Shown: positions 1-9,108 of the stretch, one piece after another
Numbering within the stretch: the first letter of the stretch is position 1
Layout: the number at the start of each line of letters is the position of its first letter
Source: Robbsia sp. KACC 23696
GTDB lineage: Bacteria; Pseudomonadota; Gammaproteobacteria; Burkholderiales; Burkholderiaceae
Direction of reading: 5' to 3'
NCBI RefSeq assembly: GCF_039852015.1
Contig: NZ_CP156626.1
Span: forward strand, 1,646,249 to 1,710,248
Length of the DNA stretch: 64,000 nt
Position numbers and translations under genes: made by a program
The notes under the pieces: model-generated
The model's database searches: none
Seen by the model: the letters and a program-made list of their open reading frames with translations, nothing else
Told to the model about the DNA's origin: nothing

Positions 1-601
1 TACTGAGCAAGAGTCCGAACGCGGAGGCCAGCACCGTGCTCATGCCTTGGCTGGAGAACTGCCAGCTTGCAAGAAACGCTTTGCGATCCGAGCGTTGCTC
101 GACCATCAAGGCGGTGCCGCTGCCGAATTCGCCCCCGGTGGAAAAGGCAATCAGGAAACGCGCGAGCATCAGGCCGAGCGGCGCGCAGACCCCGATATCG
201 GCATAGGTCGGGATGACGGTACAGATCAAGGTGCCGACCGTCGTCAACGAGAGCGCCAGCAGCAGCGCCGATTTTCGGCCATGGCGATCCGCGTAATGTC
301 CCAATACCAAGGCCCCGAAGGGCCGGAACAGATAGGAAGCGCCGAACGTGCCGAACGTCAACAGCAGCGAGACGGTTGCGTCCGATGTCGGAAAGAACAA
401 CTTCGCGATCGTCACGGCGAAAAATCCGTATGCCGCGAAGTCGAACCATTCCAAGGCGTTGCCGATGCTGCTGGCGACAATCAGCCGTCGCAGCGCGGCG
501 CGATTCTGCGCGGCCGATTTCGCCGGCACGCCGGCGGCCGTCGTTGCGACATCGGAAACGGCGCCGGCGTCGGCCGGGGCGGAGAGGGCATCGTGTCTCA
601 T
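1..601 (-). CDS. MFS transporter, metabolite:H+ symporter (MHS) type, C-terminus outside window
   Basis: This is the first ~200 residues of a 12-TM proton symporter in the inner membrane; the rest lies beyond position 1. Reading leftward from 601, I see the family's N-terminal signature (ASSIGNALEWFDFAAYGFFA), the loop 2-3 motif GHYADRHGRK, and later STGGEFGSGTALMVE, all typical of the ProP/ShiA/citrate-like MHS subgroup that imports carboxylates, betaines or dicarboxylates. The ATG at 601 is preceded by AGGA; an in-frame ATG at 613 has no ribosome site. It starts 25 bases after the stop of the M20 peptidase gene, so the two are probably one operon: uptake of an N-acyl or peptide-like substrate followed by hydrolysis. 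The family is clear; the substrate is not. Confidence 0.85.
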   Translation of the reverse strand, partial: MRHDALSAPADAGAVSDVATTAAGVPAKSAAQNRAALRRLIVASSIGNALEWFDFAAYGFFAVTIAKLFFPTSDATVSLLLTFGTFGASYLFRPFGALVLGHYADRHGRKSALLLALSLTTVGTLICTVIPTYADIGVCAPLGLMLARFLIAFSTGGEFGSGTALMVEQRSDRKAFLASWQFSSQGMSTVLASAFGLLLS

Positions 602-626
602 TATCCTGTCCATAAAAAGGAGCGAT

Positions 627-2006
627 TTAATCTCGGGCCGCCGCGCCGATATCCCAAAACAGGCCGGCCATCATCTGCAACGCTTCGCGTGCGACGCTGC
701 CGAGCAAATGTTCGTCCGGCGCATGCTGCCGGCAGTTCGGATAGGAGTGCGGAATCCAGATGGTCGGTAAGTCGAGCGTCTCGGCAAAACATTCGTTGGG
801 AATCGTGCCGCCGAGATTCGGCAATATCGTCGTCGCCTTGCCCGTTGTGGCGCTCAGCGATCGCGTCGTGAAATGGACCCAGGGGTCGTCCGGGTCGAGT
901 CGCGTGGCGCCACCCGATGCTTCGATGGACACGGCGATCTGCGGGAAGCCTTCGCGTGCCAGATGCGCTTCGATCAGGGACTTCGCGCGATGCCAGTCGG
1001 TACCGACGACGAAACGCAACTGGCAGACCGCTTCGGCGTGCTCGGGAATGGCGCTGACCGGACGCACGGTATTACCGGATTGCATCGCGAGGATTTCAAG
1101 CGTGTTCCAGGCGAAGATCCGTTCAGCCGGACTCAGGCCCGGCTCGCCCCAGCCCTCGGACAGCGGCGGATCGCCTTCGTCCGCGCCGACCACGAGGTCT
1201 TGCACCAGTTCTCGCACGCGCGCCGGTATTGCCGGCGGCAGCAGCCCATTGATACGAATGCGCCCGCGACCGTCGACGAGGCTTGCCAGTGCGTTGCTGA
1301 GCACGATGGCGGGATTCGCCAGCACGCCGCCCCAGTTTCCCGAGTGACGCGCGCCAAAGTCGTTGCCGACGCGCAAGCGGAAATGCAGCGCGCCCCGCGA
1401 GCCGAGGAAGACCGTCGGGTTGCCGGACAATTGACGGGGGCCGTCGGAGGCGATCAGGACATCGGCGCTGAGCCGCTCCTTGTATGCCGCGCAGAGGGCG
1501 GCGAGGCCGGGCGAACCGACTTCCTCGCCCATTTCCAGCACGATCTTGACATTGAAGCCCAGGCTACCGCGTGCGGCGAGTACCGCATCGAGGCCGGCGA
1601 GGTTGATCGAATGCTGGCCCTTATTGTCCGCCGTGCCGCGGCCATACCATCGATCTCCCTCGACGGTGATGGACCACGGCGTCAGTCCGTCGCGCCAACG
1701 CGCGGCATCGCCGCCGACGACATCGCCATGGCCATAGAGCAGGACCGTCGTCAGCGCAGGATCTTCGATGCGTTGTCCCAATAAAAAGGGCGGCGCGCCG
1801 GGAACCGGGTTATCCACCAGGTCGAAGTCGAAACCGAGATCGCGCAGCGCGGCGCCCATTTCATCGCGCAGATAGGCATGAAGATGCGGTGCCGCATCGG
1901 GCGACTGACTTTCCGTCGGCATCGCGACGCGGCGTTGTAATGCTTCCAGGAAGGCACCGCTGTCGTAATGGTCGCGTGCGAGATCGAGGGCGGTTTGGCG
2001 TGACAT
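627..2006 (-). CDS. M20 family metallopeptidase / amidohydrolase
   Basis: Predicted Zn-dependent M20 (ArgE/DapE/CPG2-type) hydrolase of 459 residues, cytoplasmic, cleaving an amide or peptide bond. Seen in the protein: the first metal motif GHGDVV, the bridging Asp region GRGTADNKG, the Glu pair EMGEEVGSPG, and a late metal ligand in HSYPNCRQHAPDEH. An upstream extension to 2141 is open, but ATG 2006 (MSRQTALDLARDHY) fits the family start better. It lies divergent to a LysR gene and just upstream of an MFS transporter gene. The layout suggests a LysR-controlled uptake and hydrolysis unit. The substrate cannot be told from sequence. Confidence 0.85.
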   Translation of the reverse strand: MSRQTALDLARDHYDSGAFLEALQRRVAMPTESQSPDAAPHLHAYLRDEMGAALRDLGFDFDLVDNPVPGAPPFLLGQRIEDPALTTVLLYGHGDVVGGDAARWRDGLTPWSITVEGDRWYGRGTADNKGQHSINLAGLDAVLAARGSLGFNVKIVLEMGEEVGSPGLAALCAAYKERLSADVLIASDGPRQLSGNPTVFLGSRGALHFRLRVGNDFGARHSGNWGGVLANPAIVLSNALASLVDGRGRIRINGLLPPAIPARVRELVQDLVVGADEGDPPLSEGWGEPGLSPAERIFAWNTLEILAMQSGNTVRPVSAIPEHAEAVCQLRFVVGTDWHRAKSLIEAHLAREGFPQIAVSIEASGGATRLDPDDPWVHFTTRSLSATTGKATTILPNLGGTIPNECFAETLDLPTIWIPHSYPNCRQHAPDEHLLGSVAREALQMMAGLFWDIGAAARD

Positions 2007-2070
2007 GGTGGCGAGTTCGGCGGTTCGTGATGCGTTCAGTGAAAGCGATGGTAGACGGCCGAAATAGTTT

Positions 2071-2100
2071 TTGAATTCGCAATCAAACAAGGTAACCTTG
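2071..2100. promoter_or_regulatory. Divergent control region with two inverted repeats (candidate LysR operator)
   Basis: The 127-base gap between the M20 gene and the LysR gene holds TTGA-N8-TCAA at 2071-2086 and, right after it, the palindrome CAAGGT-A-ACCTTG at 2088-2100. Dyads of this kind between a LysR gene and its divergent target are the usual activator sites. That these are the actual sites is inference. Confidence 0.5.
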
Positions 2101-2133
2101 AAAAAAACGCAAACCTCGCGGAGCGGATTGTCG

Positions 2134-3081
2134 ATGCGCACTTTGCTGGAGCCGTCGCTGTACTACTTCTCTGTCATTGCACAGTCCGGTTCGCTGACGG
2201 CCTCGACAGAAAAGCTTGGGATGACTGTGTCGGCGTTGAGCCGGCACATCGCCAAACTCGAAGGCGACCTCGGCGTGCCGCTCTTCGAGCGTCATGCTCG
2301 GGGGATGACCTTGTCCCATGCCGGAGAGATGCTGTATCGACACGCGCAGCGGTCGATCGCCGACGTGGAAGCGCTGGAGCAGGACATTCGGCGCGATGTC
2401 GTGCAACAGGCGCGTCGAATCCGGATCGCCTGCACGGAAGGATTCGCCTTCGATTTTCTGCCGACGTCGTTGAGCCGCTTTCGCAATGCCTATCCCGAAA
2501 GTCGGGTGCTGTTGGATGTGGTGCCGTCGCATGTCGCGACGCAACAATTGCTGAGCGGCGAAGCGGAGATCGCGCTGACGTTCAGCATGAAACCGGAGTC
2601 GGGCGTGTGGGTGCGCTGGACCATGTCGGCGCCGGTGATGGCCTTGATGCGTCGGCAGCATCCGCTCGCGACGCGCGCCTCGCTGCGGCTCGCGGAGCTG
2701 CAGCCTTACCCGGTGCTGTTGCAGCAACGGGCGACGACGAATCAGCAATTGTTCGACATCGCCTGTAACGTCGAAGGCGTCGATATCGTGCCTGCCGTGA
2801 GCAGTCAGTATGCGGCGGCCTTGTTCCAGTTCGTCAAGTGGATGGATGGCGCGATCATGCCTTCGGGCTATGTGGCCGTGGCGAACCGTATCGCGCAGGA
2901 CGACTTGATCGCGATCCCTTTCGACAATCCCTTATTGCAGCAGCGGCGCCTGCAAGTGCAGACGCTTGCGGGACGCGCGTTGACGGGTTTGGCGGCAACC
3001 TGTCTCGAATGGTTGATCGCCGATCTGCGGCGCGCCGATATCGTTGGCGACGGTACGGCATCGATGCCCGCCGCCAACTGA
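2134..3081 (+). CDS. LysR family transcriptional regulator
   Basis: DNA-binding regulator of 315 residues. The N-terminal winged helix-turn-helix spans about residues 5-63 (GSLTASTEKLGMTVSALSRH, then LEGDLGVPLFERHARG), followed by a periplasmic-binding-like effector domain from about residue 90 (IRIACTEGFAFDFLP). An in-frame extension to 2071 exists, but the ATG at 2134 places the helix-turn-helix where the family has it. It is divergent to the M20 peptidase/MFS pair, which it probably controls. The inducer is unknown. Confidence 0.85.
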   Translation: MRTLLEPSLYYFSVIAQSGSLTASTEKLGMTVSALSRHIAKLEGDLGVPLFERHARGMTLSHAGEMLYRHAQRSIADVEALEQDIRRDVVQQARRIRIACTEGFAFDFLPTSLSRFRNAYPESRVLLDVVPSHVATQQLLSGEAEIALTFSMKPESGVWVRWTMSAPVMALMRRQHPLATRASLRLAELQPYPVLLQQRATTNQQLFDIACNVEGVDIVPAVSSQYAAALFQFVKWMDGAIMPSGYVAVANRIAQDDLIAIPFDNPLLQQRRLQVQTLAGRALTGLAATCLEWLIADLRRADIVGDGTASMPAAN

Positions 3082-3118
3082 TGCCGCGGCGTCGCACGCT
3101 GAACCGCTGACAAACCGG

Positions 3119-4078
3119 TTACTGCAAGAACCGCCGCTCATAGCTTTGTAGATGCAGCAGCACCAGATCGAGCAGGGCAAGGGCGCCGCCGCCGTCGCGC
3201 TGCGTAGCGGACCCTCGCGCAGCATCCCGTGCGCGAATCAAGGCGCCGATCAAATGGTCCGCCTCGACCCGCGCACCGCGTTCGAGATCCTTCATCATCG
3301 AGGCGGTGACAGCGGAGTCCGGATTGCAAATCACGGCGCGGATACGCGCGGCCGACTCGGCGCTCAGCGCGGCGCCGGCATCGGCCGCCACCGCGGCGCA
3401 TTCATCGAATAGCGCATTGGCAAAGGCGCTGCCGCCCGACGACACGATGGTGCCGATCGAAGCGCGCATCAAACAGGTCATGCCTGCCGCCGTCGCGATC
3501 TGCACCCATTTCTCCCACATCTGCGACAGAATGCGCGGACTGGCGATCGCATCGCATACCGCGTCGTCGAAGCAGGCCTGCAACGCCAGCACCCGTTCCG
3601 ACATGCGTCCGTCGCGCTCGCCGAAAACGAGTTGATGGGTGTCGTTCAAATGCTGGACGCGACCGGCATCATCGAGCGCTGCCGAAATCAGACAGAAGCC
3701 GCCCAGCACATTGTCCGGGGCAAAGCGCGATGCCAGGCGATCCAGATGCACCATGCCGTTCAGTAGCGGTACGATCATCGTCGTCGGGCCGACCGCCGAT
3801 GCGAACGCGTCCATCGTATCGTCGAGATCGTAGGCCTTGCAGCCGACAAGGATGGCATCGTAATGGGTTGGCGCCGCGGCGAGCGATTCGCGGCTGACGA
3901 CCTGCGGTGCCGGAATGGTCAGATTGCCGAATGCGGGGCTTTCCACGACGAGCCCGTGCGCCGCGATGTGCTGCGCGCGGCGCGGCCGCAGCAGAAAGGT
4001 CACGTCCTGCCCGGCATGCGCGAGGCGTGCGCCGAAATAGCCGCCCAGCGCGCCGGCGCCGATGATCAGGATCTTCAC
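3119..4078 (-). CDS. Ketopantoate reductase family oxidoreductase (ApbA/PanE-like)
   Basis: NAD(P)-dependent 2-dehydropantoate 2-reductase family member, 319 residues. The Rossmann glycine motif GAGALGGYFGARLA is at residues 7-20. The family sequence VGCKAYDLDD and the catalytic-region Lys in SQMWEKWVQIAT are present. Its ATG overlaps the stop of the upstream SnoaL-like gene by four bases (ATGA at 4075-4078), so the two are translationally coupled. This coupling to a SnoaL protein in a catabolic neighbourhood argues for a role in reducing a 2-oxo or 3-oxo acid of a degradation pathway rather than in pantothenate synthesis. I therefore give no panE symbol. Confidence 0.8.
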   Translation of the reverse strand: MKILIIGAGALGGYFGARLAHAGQDVTFLLRPRRAQHIAAHGLVVESPAFGNLTIPAPQVVSRESLAAAPTHYDAILVGCKAYDLDDTMDAFASAVGPTTMIVPLLNGMVHLDRLASRFAPDNVLGGFCLISAALDDAGRVQHLNDTHQLVFGERDGRMSERVLALQACFDDAVCDAIASPRILSQMWEKWVQIATAAGMTCLMRASIGTIVSSGGSAFANALFDECAAVAADAGAALSAESAARIRAVICNPDSAVTASMMKDLERGARVEADHLIGALIRARDAARGSATQRDGGGALALLDLVLLHLQSYERRFLQ

Positions 4079-4653
4079 GGTTTCATCACTACCGATTTCG
4101 ATGGGTAATCGGAGGCCCAGGTGGGTGACAGGGGCGCGATGAATACATTTTCGGTACGCGTGCGGGCGATTTTCCAGTGGCCATCGGCACCTTTGCGGAA
4201 GAGGTTGTTCAACCGCGACGATCGGAGCAAGGCCTTACCGTCGGAAAACAGCCAGGGCTGCATATGCACCCATTGCCCGTCCGCGTTCTGACCGTCTGCG
4301 TGGACGTGGATTTGCTCCGATGTCAGGTAATGGCAATTCAGGATCAATTCGGGATCCTTCTTTTGTCCCCAGAAGGCCTCGAAATGGCGACGTATCGCCG
4401 CTTTGCCGACGGCCTGTCCGAATTGGCCATCGTAGTATTCGCCGACCCCTTCCCAGATCGCATCTTCCGTGTAGAGCGCGAGGATCAGTTCGATACGCGC
4501 GGCGTCATCGGCCACCGCGTATTCGGGAAGCGGCGTATCGCACAGGTACATATACCGTGCCTGGATCTTGCGGATCTCGGATTCGGCCTCCAGCACTTCC
4601 AGACGGCGTACCAGGGCGGCGTAATCCACCGTTCCGGCTTGGGGTTCTGACAT
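4075..4653 (-). CDS. SnoaL-like / nuclear transport factor 2 fold protein
   Basis: 192-residue cone-shaped alpha+beta barrel protein of the SnoaL_4/NTF2-like type. Typical features are an N-terminal helix (LVRRLEVLEAESEIRKIQAR), YLCDT, LYTEDAIWEG, GKAAIRRHFEAFW and a C-terminal sheet ending WKIARTRTENVFIAP. Relatives act as small hydratases, isomerases or dehydratases on ring compounds, or as ring-hydroxylating oxygenase beta-like subunits. The ATG at 4653 has a strong GAGGAAG ribosome site; the open frame continues upstream to 4845 but that part overlaps the LysR gene. It is coupled to the ketopantoate-reductase family gene. Confidence 0.75.
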   Translation of the reverse strand: MSEPQAGTVDYAALVRRLEVLEAESEIRKIQARYMYLCDTPLPEYAVADDAARIELILALYTEDAIWEGVGEYYDGQFGQAVGKAAIRRHFEAFWGQKKDPELILNCHYLTSEQIHVHADGQNADGQWVHMQPWLFSDGKALLRSSRLNNLFRKGADGHWKIARTRTENVFIAPLSPTWASDYPSKSVVMKP

Positions 4654-4775
4654 GATCTTCCTCGTGATGGACGGGCAACGGCCGGGTTCGACGCGCCCAC
4701 GATAGGGTTGGCGGCCGTCAGCGTCAAATCCATCAAAATCGCGCTCCCCATCAATGGCGCTGATGACGACGGCCT

Positions 4776-5726
4776 TTACGCGCGCGCGGGCGGCGTCTTG
4801 GGCGAGATGGCGCTCAGCGTTTCGATCAGCAGCGAGCGGAACCAATGGTGTCCGGCATCGTGCTCGTACACCTCATGCCAATGCACCATCGACGCGAACG
4901 CGGGCAAGGCGACCGGCAGCGGATAGATCGCGAACTGCCCGGCCGCATTGAATACCTCGGCGACCCCGCGCGGCACGGTGACCATCCAGTCGGTGCGCAG
5001 CAGGATCTGGGGGATGACGGTGAAGTGTTGAACACGCATCGCGATGCGACGTTGCAGGTCGCGGTCTCGCAGCGCATGGTCGATGGCCAGATGACTACTG
5101 TCCGTAGACGACACCGCAATGTGCTGCAGCGCGAGAAACTGCGCGGCCGACAGCGTGCCATTCGGCAAACCCGGGCGTTTGCGTGTCATGCAGGCCCACT
5201 CCTCATGGAACAGCACCGCGTGCCGCGTCACGCGCTTCAGCTCGGGCAAATTGCCGATCGCAAAGTCGAGCTGACCCAGACGCAGTTTGGTTTCGATCTC
5301 GGCGATTGGCACCGGGTCGGCCGCGACGCGGACGTGCGGGGCGCGCTGTTGCAGCTTTTCGCAGACCGGCGGCAGAAAAACCTGTTCGCCGACGTCCGAC
5401 AGCGTCAGGCGAAATTCCCGCGTGCTGCTGGCCGGGTCGAAAGGCTCGGCGTCGCGGAGCGTTTCGCCAATCGCGGCCATCGCGCGCCGCAGCGGCAGCG
5501 CCAGGCGCTCGGCGGCCGGTGTCGGGGCCATGCCGCTCGGCATCCGTACGAACAGCGGGTCTTCGAACAGCGCACGCAGACGTCCCAGCGCATAACTGAC
5601 GGCCGGTTGCGTCAGGCCCAGCCGCTGCCCGGCACGCGTCAGGCTGCGTTCTTCGAGGATCACATGGAAGACACGCAACAGGTTCAGATCGACACGCAGC
5701 AAATCAGTGGCATTCATGGGCGGCAT
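4776..5726 (-). CDS. LysR family transcriptional regulator
   Basis: 316-residue LysR regulator. The helix-turn-helix is at about residues 20-68 (LTRAGQRLGLTQPAVSYALG, FEDPLFVRMPSGMAPTPAAE), resembling the NodD/LinR/NahR branch, with an effector domain behind it. An in-frame ATG at 5717 is an equally good start. It is divergent to the acyl-CoA ligase operon at 5803 and codirectional with the SnoaL/reductase pair 122 bases downstream, so it may control both. This is inferred from position. Confidence 0.85.
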   Translation of the reverse strand: MPPMNATDLLRVDLNLLRVFHVILEERSLTRAGQRLGLTQPAVSYALGRLRALFEDPLFVRMPSGMAPTPAAERLALPLRRAMAAIGETLRDAEPFDPASSTREFRLTLSDVGEQVFLPPVCEKLQQRAPHVRVAADPVPIAEIETKLRLGQLDFAIGNLPELKRVTRHAVLFHEEWACMTRKRPGLPNGTLSAAQFLALQHIAVSSTDSSHLAIDHALRDRDLQRRIAMRVQHFTVIPQILLRTDWMVTVPRGVAEVFNAAGQFAIYPLPVALPAFASMVHWHEVYEHDAGHHWFRSLLIETLSAISPKTPPARA

Positions 5727-5802
5727 ATTTAAGATGAATTTGACCGATGTCTGGATGCCACTCTAGACTCGGTCAATAAGTTCTGCAATAAGGTGAAAGC
5801 GA

Positions 5803-7461
5803 ATGGCGTCTTCGGAGCAAATGGGAATGCCGTCGGCGGCGCTCGGGCCTTGCACGCGAACCGTGCCGGCGCTACTGACCGCGCGCGTCGCCCGCAAGCC
5901 GGACGGGGTGCTGTTTTCGGATCGGCGCGATGCCTGGTCGGCGCAGGCCTTGCATGACGTGGTGGCGCGACGGGCGGGCGCCTTGCATGCGCACGGCATC
6001 GTTCGCGGCGACCGGGTGGCCGTGTTGTGTTCGAATCGCTTCGAATTTCTCGAAATCGTGCTCGCCTGCGGCTGGCTTGGCGCGGTTGCCGTACCGATCA
6101 ATACGGCCTCGCGCGGGCTGCAGTTGCAGCATATCCTCGCGAATTCGGGCGCGTGCCTGCTGGTCACCGAGGCCACGTCGATCGACGTAGTGCGCGCGTT
6201 GGATCGCACGGCCATCCCGTTGACGTGTATCTGGTTGCTCAATGCGATCGAGGCAAGCAATGAGGCGCTAGCAGAACGCGACGTCGTTGCCGAGACGACG
6301 GACGTCGCATCGCTTATCGCGACGGTGCCGATGCCGGTGGCGCTCACGCCGATCGCGCCCGCCGTGTTATCCGACGGCGACCCCTTTGTCATCCTCTACA
6401 CTTCGGGGACGTCTGGCCTGTCAAAGGGAGTCATCTGTTCTCATGCGCAATTCTTCTGGTGGGCCACGCATACCGGTGGCGATCTGGAAGTGCGCGAGAA
6501 CGACATTCTGTACACCTGTTTGCCGCTGTTCCACACCAATGCCTTGAATGCGTTTTTCCAGGCCTTGATGTTCGACGCGACGTTGATCGCGGATCGCCGG
6601 TTTTCCGCCAGTCGTTTCTTCGATGCGCTCGTCGAAACCGGCGCCACGGTGACCTATGTCCTCGGTGCGATGGTGCCGATTCTGCTGAGCCGTCCGGAAA
6701 CGCCGGCCGAACGCACGCACCAGGTGCGCGTGGCATTGGCACCGGGCGTGCCGGCACAATTCCACGACGCCTTTATCGGCCGCACGGGCATCGGCTTGAC
6801 CGATGCCTACGGTTCGACGGAAACGAATGCCGTTATCGGCGGGCCGCTGGCGACACAACGGGCCGGCTATATGGGACGTCTCTCGGACGCCTTCGAGGCG
6901 CAAATCGTCGATGCCTTCGACGAGCCGATTCCGGACGGCCAGGCCGGCGAATTGGTCCTGCGTGCGAAACGTCCGTTTGCCTTCGCGAGCGGGTATTTCG
7001 GGATGCCGGAGAAGACGGTAGAGGCCTGGCGCAATCTCTGGTTTCATACCGGCGATCGCGTCGTGCGCGAAGCCGACGGCTATTTCCGCTTCGTCGATCG
7101 ACAGAAGGATGCGATTCGTCGACGGGGCGAGAACATCTCGTCTTTCGAAGTCGAGCAAGTGCTGTCGCGTCATCCGAGCGTCGAGCTGGCCGCTGTCTTT
7201 GCCGTGCAGTCCGAGCTCGCTGAAGACGAGGTCATGGCGGCCATCGTGTTGCGTGCCGACGCCTCGCTCGCGCCCCTTGACCTGATCCGGTATTGCGAGC
7301 CGCGCCTGCCGTATTTTGCGGTCCCGCGCTTTCTCGAATTCGTGCAGACTTTACCGAAGACGGAAAACGGCAAAGTGCAGAAATACAAACTGCGCGAGCG
7401 GGGCGTGACGGAAGCGAGCTGGGATCTCGAAACGTCCGGTTATCGCGTTCGGCGTCCATGA
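5803..7461 (+). CDS. AMP-forming acyl-CoA synthetase (CaiC/FadD-like)
   Basis: 552-residue ANL-superfamily ligase that activates a carboxylic acid to its CoA thioester through an acyl-AMP. The core motifs are all visible: P-loop YTSGTSGLSKG at about residues 199-209, the AMP-binding YGSTE, HTGDRV, and the hinge and A8 region RRRGENISSFEVE, plus the catalytic C-terminal Lys in KTENGKVQKYK. The closest recognisable group is crotonobetaine/carnitine-CoA ligase-like. The ribosome site AAGGTGA precedes the ATG. It heads the operon with a thiolase, an OB-fold protein, an SDR and hydrolases, so it probably commits a ring-derived or branched acid to CoA-dependent degradation. Confidence 0.9.
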   Translation: MASSEQMGMPSAALGPCTRTVPALLTARVARKPDGVLFSDRRDAWSAQALHDVVARRAGALHAHGIVRGDRVAVLCSNRFEFLEIVLACGWLGAVAVPINTASRGLQLQHILANSGACLLVTEATSIDVVRALDRTAIPLTCIWLLNAIEASNEALAERDVVAETTDVASLIATVPMPVALTPIAPAVLSDGDPFVILYTSGTSGLSKGVICSHAQFFWWATHTGGDLEVRENDILYTCLPLFHTNALNAFFQALMFDATLIADRRFSASRFFDALVETGATVTYVLGAMVPILLSRPETPAERTHQVRVALAPGVPAQFHDAFIGRTGIGLTDAYGSTETNAVIGGPLATQRAGYMGRLSDAFEAQIVDAFDEPIPDGQAGELVLRAKRPFAFASGYFGMPEKTVEAWRNLWFHTGDRVVREADGYFRFVDRQKDAIRRRGENISSFEVEQVLSRHPSVELAAVFAVQSELAEDEVMAAIVLRADASLAPLDLIRYCEPRLPYFAVPRFLEFVQTLPKTENGKVQKYKLRERGVTEASWDLETSGYRVRRP

Positions 7462-7525
7462 GCGCGCACGCGTTGTTTGACTTTATTGAAAGCGCCCCGA
7501 TCGACGGGGACCAGGGAGCCATTCG

Positions 7526-8692
7526 ATGCCATCTCGCGATTTCGACGGCGCACTGATTGCCGCGGCGGTCGAGGTGCCGTACCGACGCAAGCATGACGAG
7601 GCCGGCACCGCGGGCTTGCTTGCGCAGGCGTTCTCCGCCGTGCTTGCGCGTTCGGGCTTTACCGCGAAGGACGTCGATGGACTGGGGGTATCGTCTTTTA
7701 CGCTGGCGCCGGATCACGCGATCGATATGACCTGGCGACTTGGCCTGAGCACGCGTTGGAATATGGACGATTGCAATGGCGGTGCCAGCGGCATCAATAT
7801 GCTGCAGCATGCCATTCGTGCCATCCAGCATGGCGATGCGAATGTAATCGTCCTGTTGTCGGGAGATACCTTCGCGCCTGCCGACTTCAAGCGGCTTGTC
7901 GAGCATTACAACGTCGTCACGCGCGACTATCTGCGGCCTTTGCAGAATGGCGGCCCGAACAGTCTGTTTGCGATGCTGACGGCGCGCCATGCGCGCCGCC
8001 ACGGACTGACGCGGGCGGATTATGGCCGGCTTTGCGTCGCGCAACGCGAATGGGCGATGCGCAATCCGGGCGCCGTCTACCGCACGTCTTTGACGTTGGA
8101 CGACTATCTGCGTGCCCCGATGGTGGCCGATCCGCTGTGCCGTTTTGATTGTGTCCCCGTCGTGAGCGGTGCCAATGCCATCGTCGTCGCGCGAGCGGAT
8201 CGCGTGGGCGGCAGGCCGGCCGTGCAGGTGCAAGCGCTGCAAAGTCGCTTCAATCACGATCATCAGGACGGCGATGGCCTGAGCACGGCAATGGCGTGCT
8301 TTGCGGATACCTTGTGGCGCGATGCCGGTGCCGCGCCGACGCAGATGGACCTGGCATGCGTCTATGACGACTATCCGGCGATGAGCCTGATCCAACTGGC
8401 CGATCTCGGATTTGCCCCCGATGGCGATCTCCGTGCATTGATCGCACGCGTCGCGTCGCAGGCGCTGCCGGTGAATACCTCCGGCGGCCAACTGTCGGCG
8501 GGGCAGGCCGGCGCGGCCGGAGGCATGCACGGGCTGGTCGAAGCGATTACGCAATTGCAGGGCGCGGCCGGCGAACGTCAACTGCCCGACGCGGCGTTGG
8601 CGGTGGTCAGTGGCTATGGCATGGTCGGATATCGCTACGCGATGTGCGCGAATGCCGTCGTCCTGGCGCGCACAAACGGAGCGCCATCATGA
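7526..8692 (+). CDS. Thiolase family protein (SCP2/lipid-transfer type)
   Basis: 388-residue thiolase-fold protein of the non-specific lipid-transfer/acetyl-CoA acetyltransferase-like subfamily. The motif around the first half-domain is CNGGASGINMLQHA, where classical thiolases have their nucleophilic Cys; the C-terminal signature NTSGGQLSAGQAGAAGG is intact. Members usually work together with a DUF35 OB-fold partner in retro-aldol or thiolytic cleavage of acyl-CoA side chains. The next gene is exactly such a partner, overlapping by four bases (ATGA). A GGGAG ribosome site lies 10 bases before the ATG. Confidence 0.85.
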   Translation: MPSRDFDGALIAAAVEVPYRRKHDEAGTAGLLAQAFSAVLARSGFTAKDVDGLGVSSFTLAPDHAIDMTWRLGLSTRWNMDDCNGGASGINMLQHAIRAIQHGDANVIVLLSGDTFAPADFKRLVEHYNVVTRDYLRPLQNGGPNSLFAMLTARHARRHGLTRADYGRLCVAQREWAMRNPGAVYRTSLTLDDYLRAPMVADPLCRFDCVPVVSGANAIVVARADRVGGRPAVQVQALQSRFNHDHQDGDGLSTAMACFADTLWRDAGAAPTQMDLACVYDDYPAMSLIQLADLGFAPDGDLRALIARVASQALPVNTSGGQLSAGQAGAAGGMHGLVEAITQLQGAAGERQLPDAALAVVSGYGMVGYRYAMCANAVVLARTNGAPS

Positions 8693-9033
8693 TCCTGCAA
8701 CTGACACGCTGCACGCACTGTGACCTGTGTGTCTTTCCCGCGCGCTTCCTTTGCCCGGCATGCGGCGGCGCCACGTGGCGAGCGCAGGAAGGCACACAGG
8801 GGCGCATCACCGAATGGACCCTCGTGCGTGCGCGGATCGGTGTCGATGCGCGCGCCGACGATGGCGGTCCGGTCCATCTGGCCAGTGTCGAAACCGACGC
8901 CGGGCCGGTCGTGATCGCCAGGATCGATGCGGCGCAATGGTCGGACGAACAGACAATCGACGGTGCCCGCGTGGCCTTGACGATCGATGAAACGCAGCGC
9001 ATTCACGCACGTCGCCTCGACCGCGGGGAATAG
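8689..9033 (+). CDS. Zn-ribbon / OB-fold protein (DUF35), thiolase partner
   Basis: 114-residue protein with an N-terminal rubredoxin-like Zn ribbon (CTHC ... CPACG, residues 8-28) followed by an OB-fold (GRITEWTLVRARIGVD onward). This is the standard architecture of the small partner of SCP2-type thiolases and of ChsH2-like subunits. The start is set by the ATGA overlap with the thiolase stop at 8689-8692, which indicates a co-translated complex. Confidence 0.85.
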   Translation: MILQLTRCTHCDLCVFPARFLCPACGGATWRAQEGTQGRITEWTLVRARIGVDARADDGGPVHLASVETDAGPVVIARIDAAQWSDEQTIDGARVALTIDETQRIHARRLDRGE

Positions 9034-9108
9034 GGGCCCCACTTATCGCGTGTGTGTCGCGCACACGCGATCCAAACGACATTCAGCCGACAGAAAAAAA
9101 GGATCGAC

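Noticed and set aside
627-871. Long plus-strand frames across 47-1784 opposite the MFS and M20 genes
   Set aside because: They are antisense shadows of GC-rich genes; the minus-strand frames have clear family motifs.
3119-4078. Biosynthetic panE
   Set aside because: The family is right, but four-base coupling to a SnoaL-like gene and the catabolic surroundings make a pathway-specific reductase more likely.
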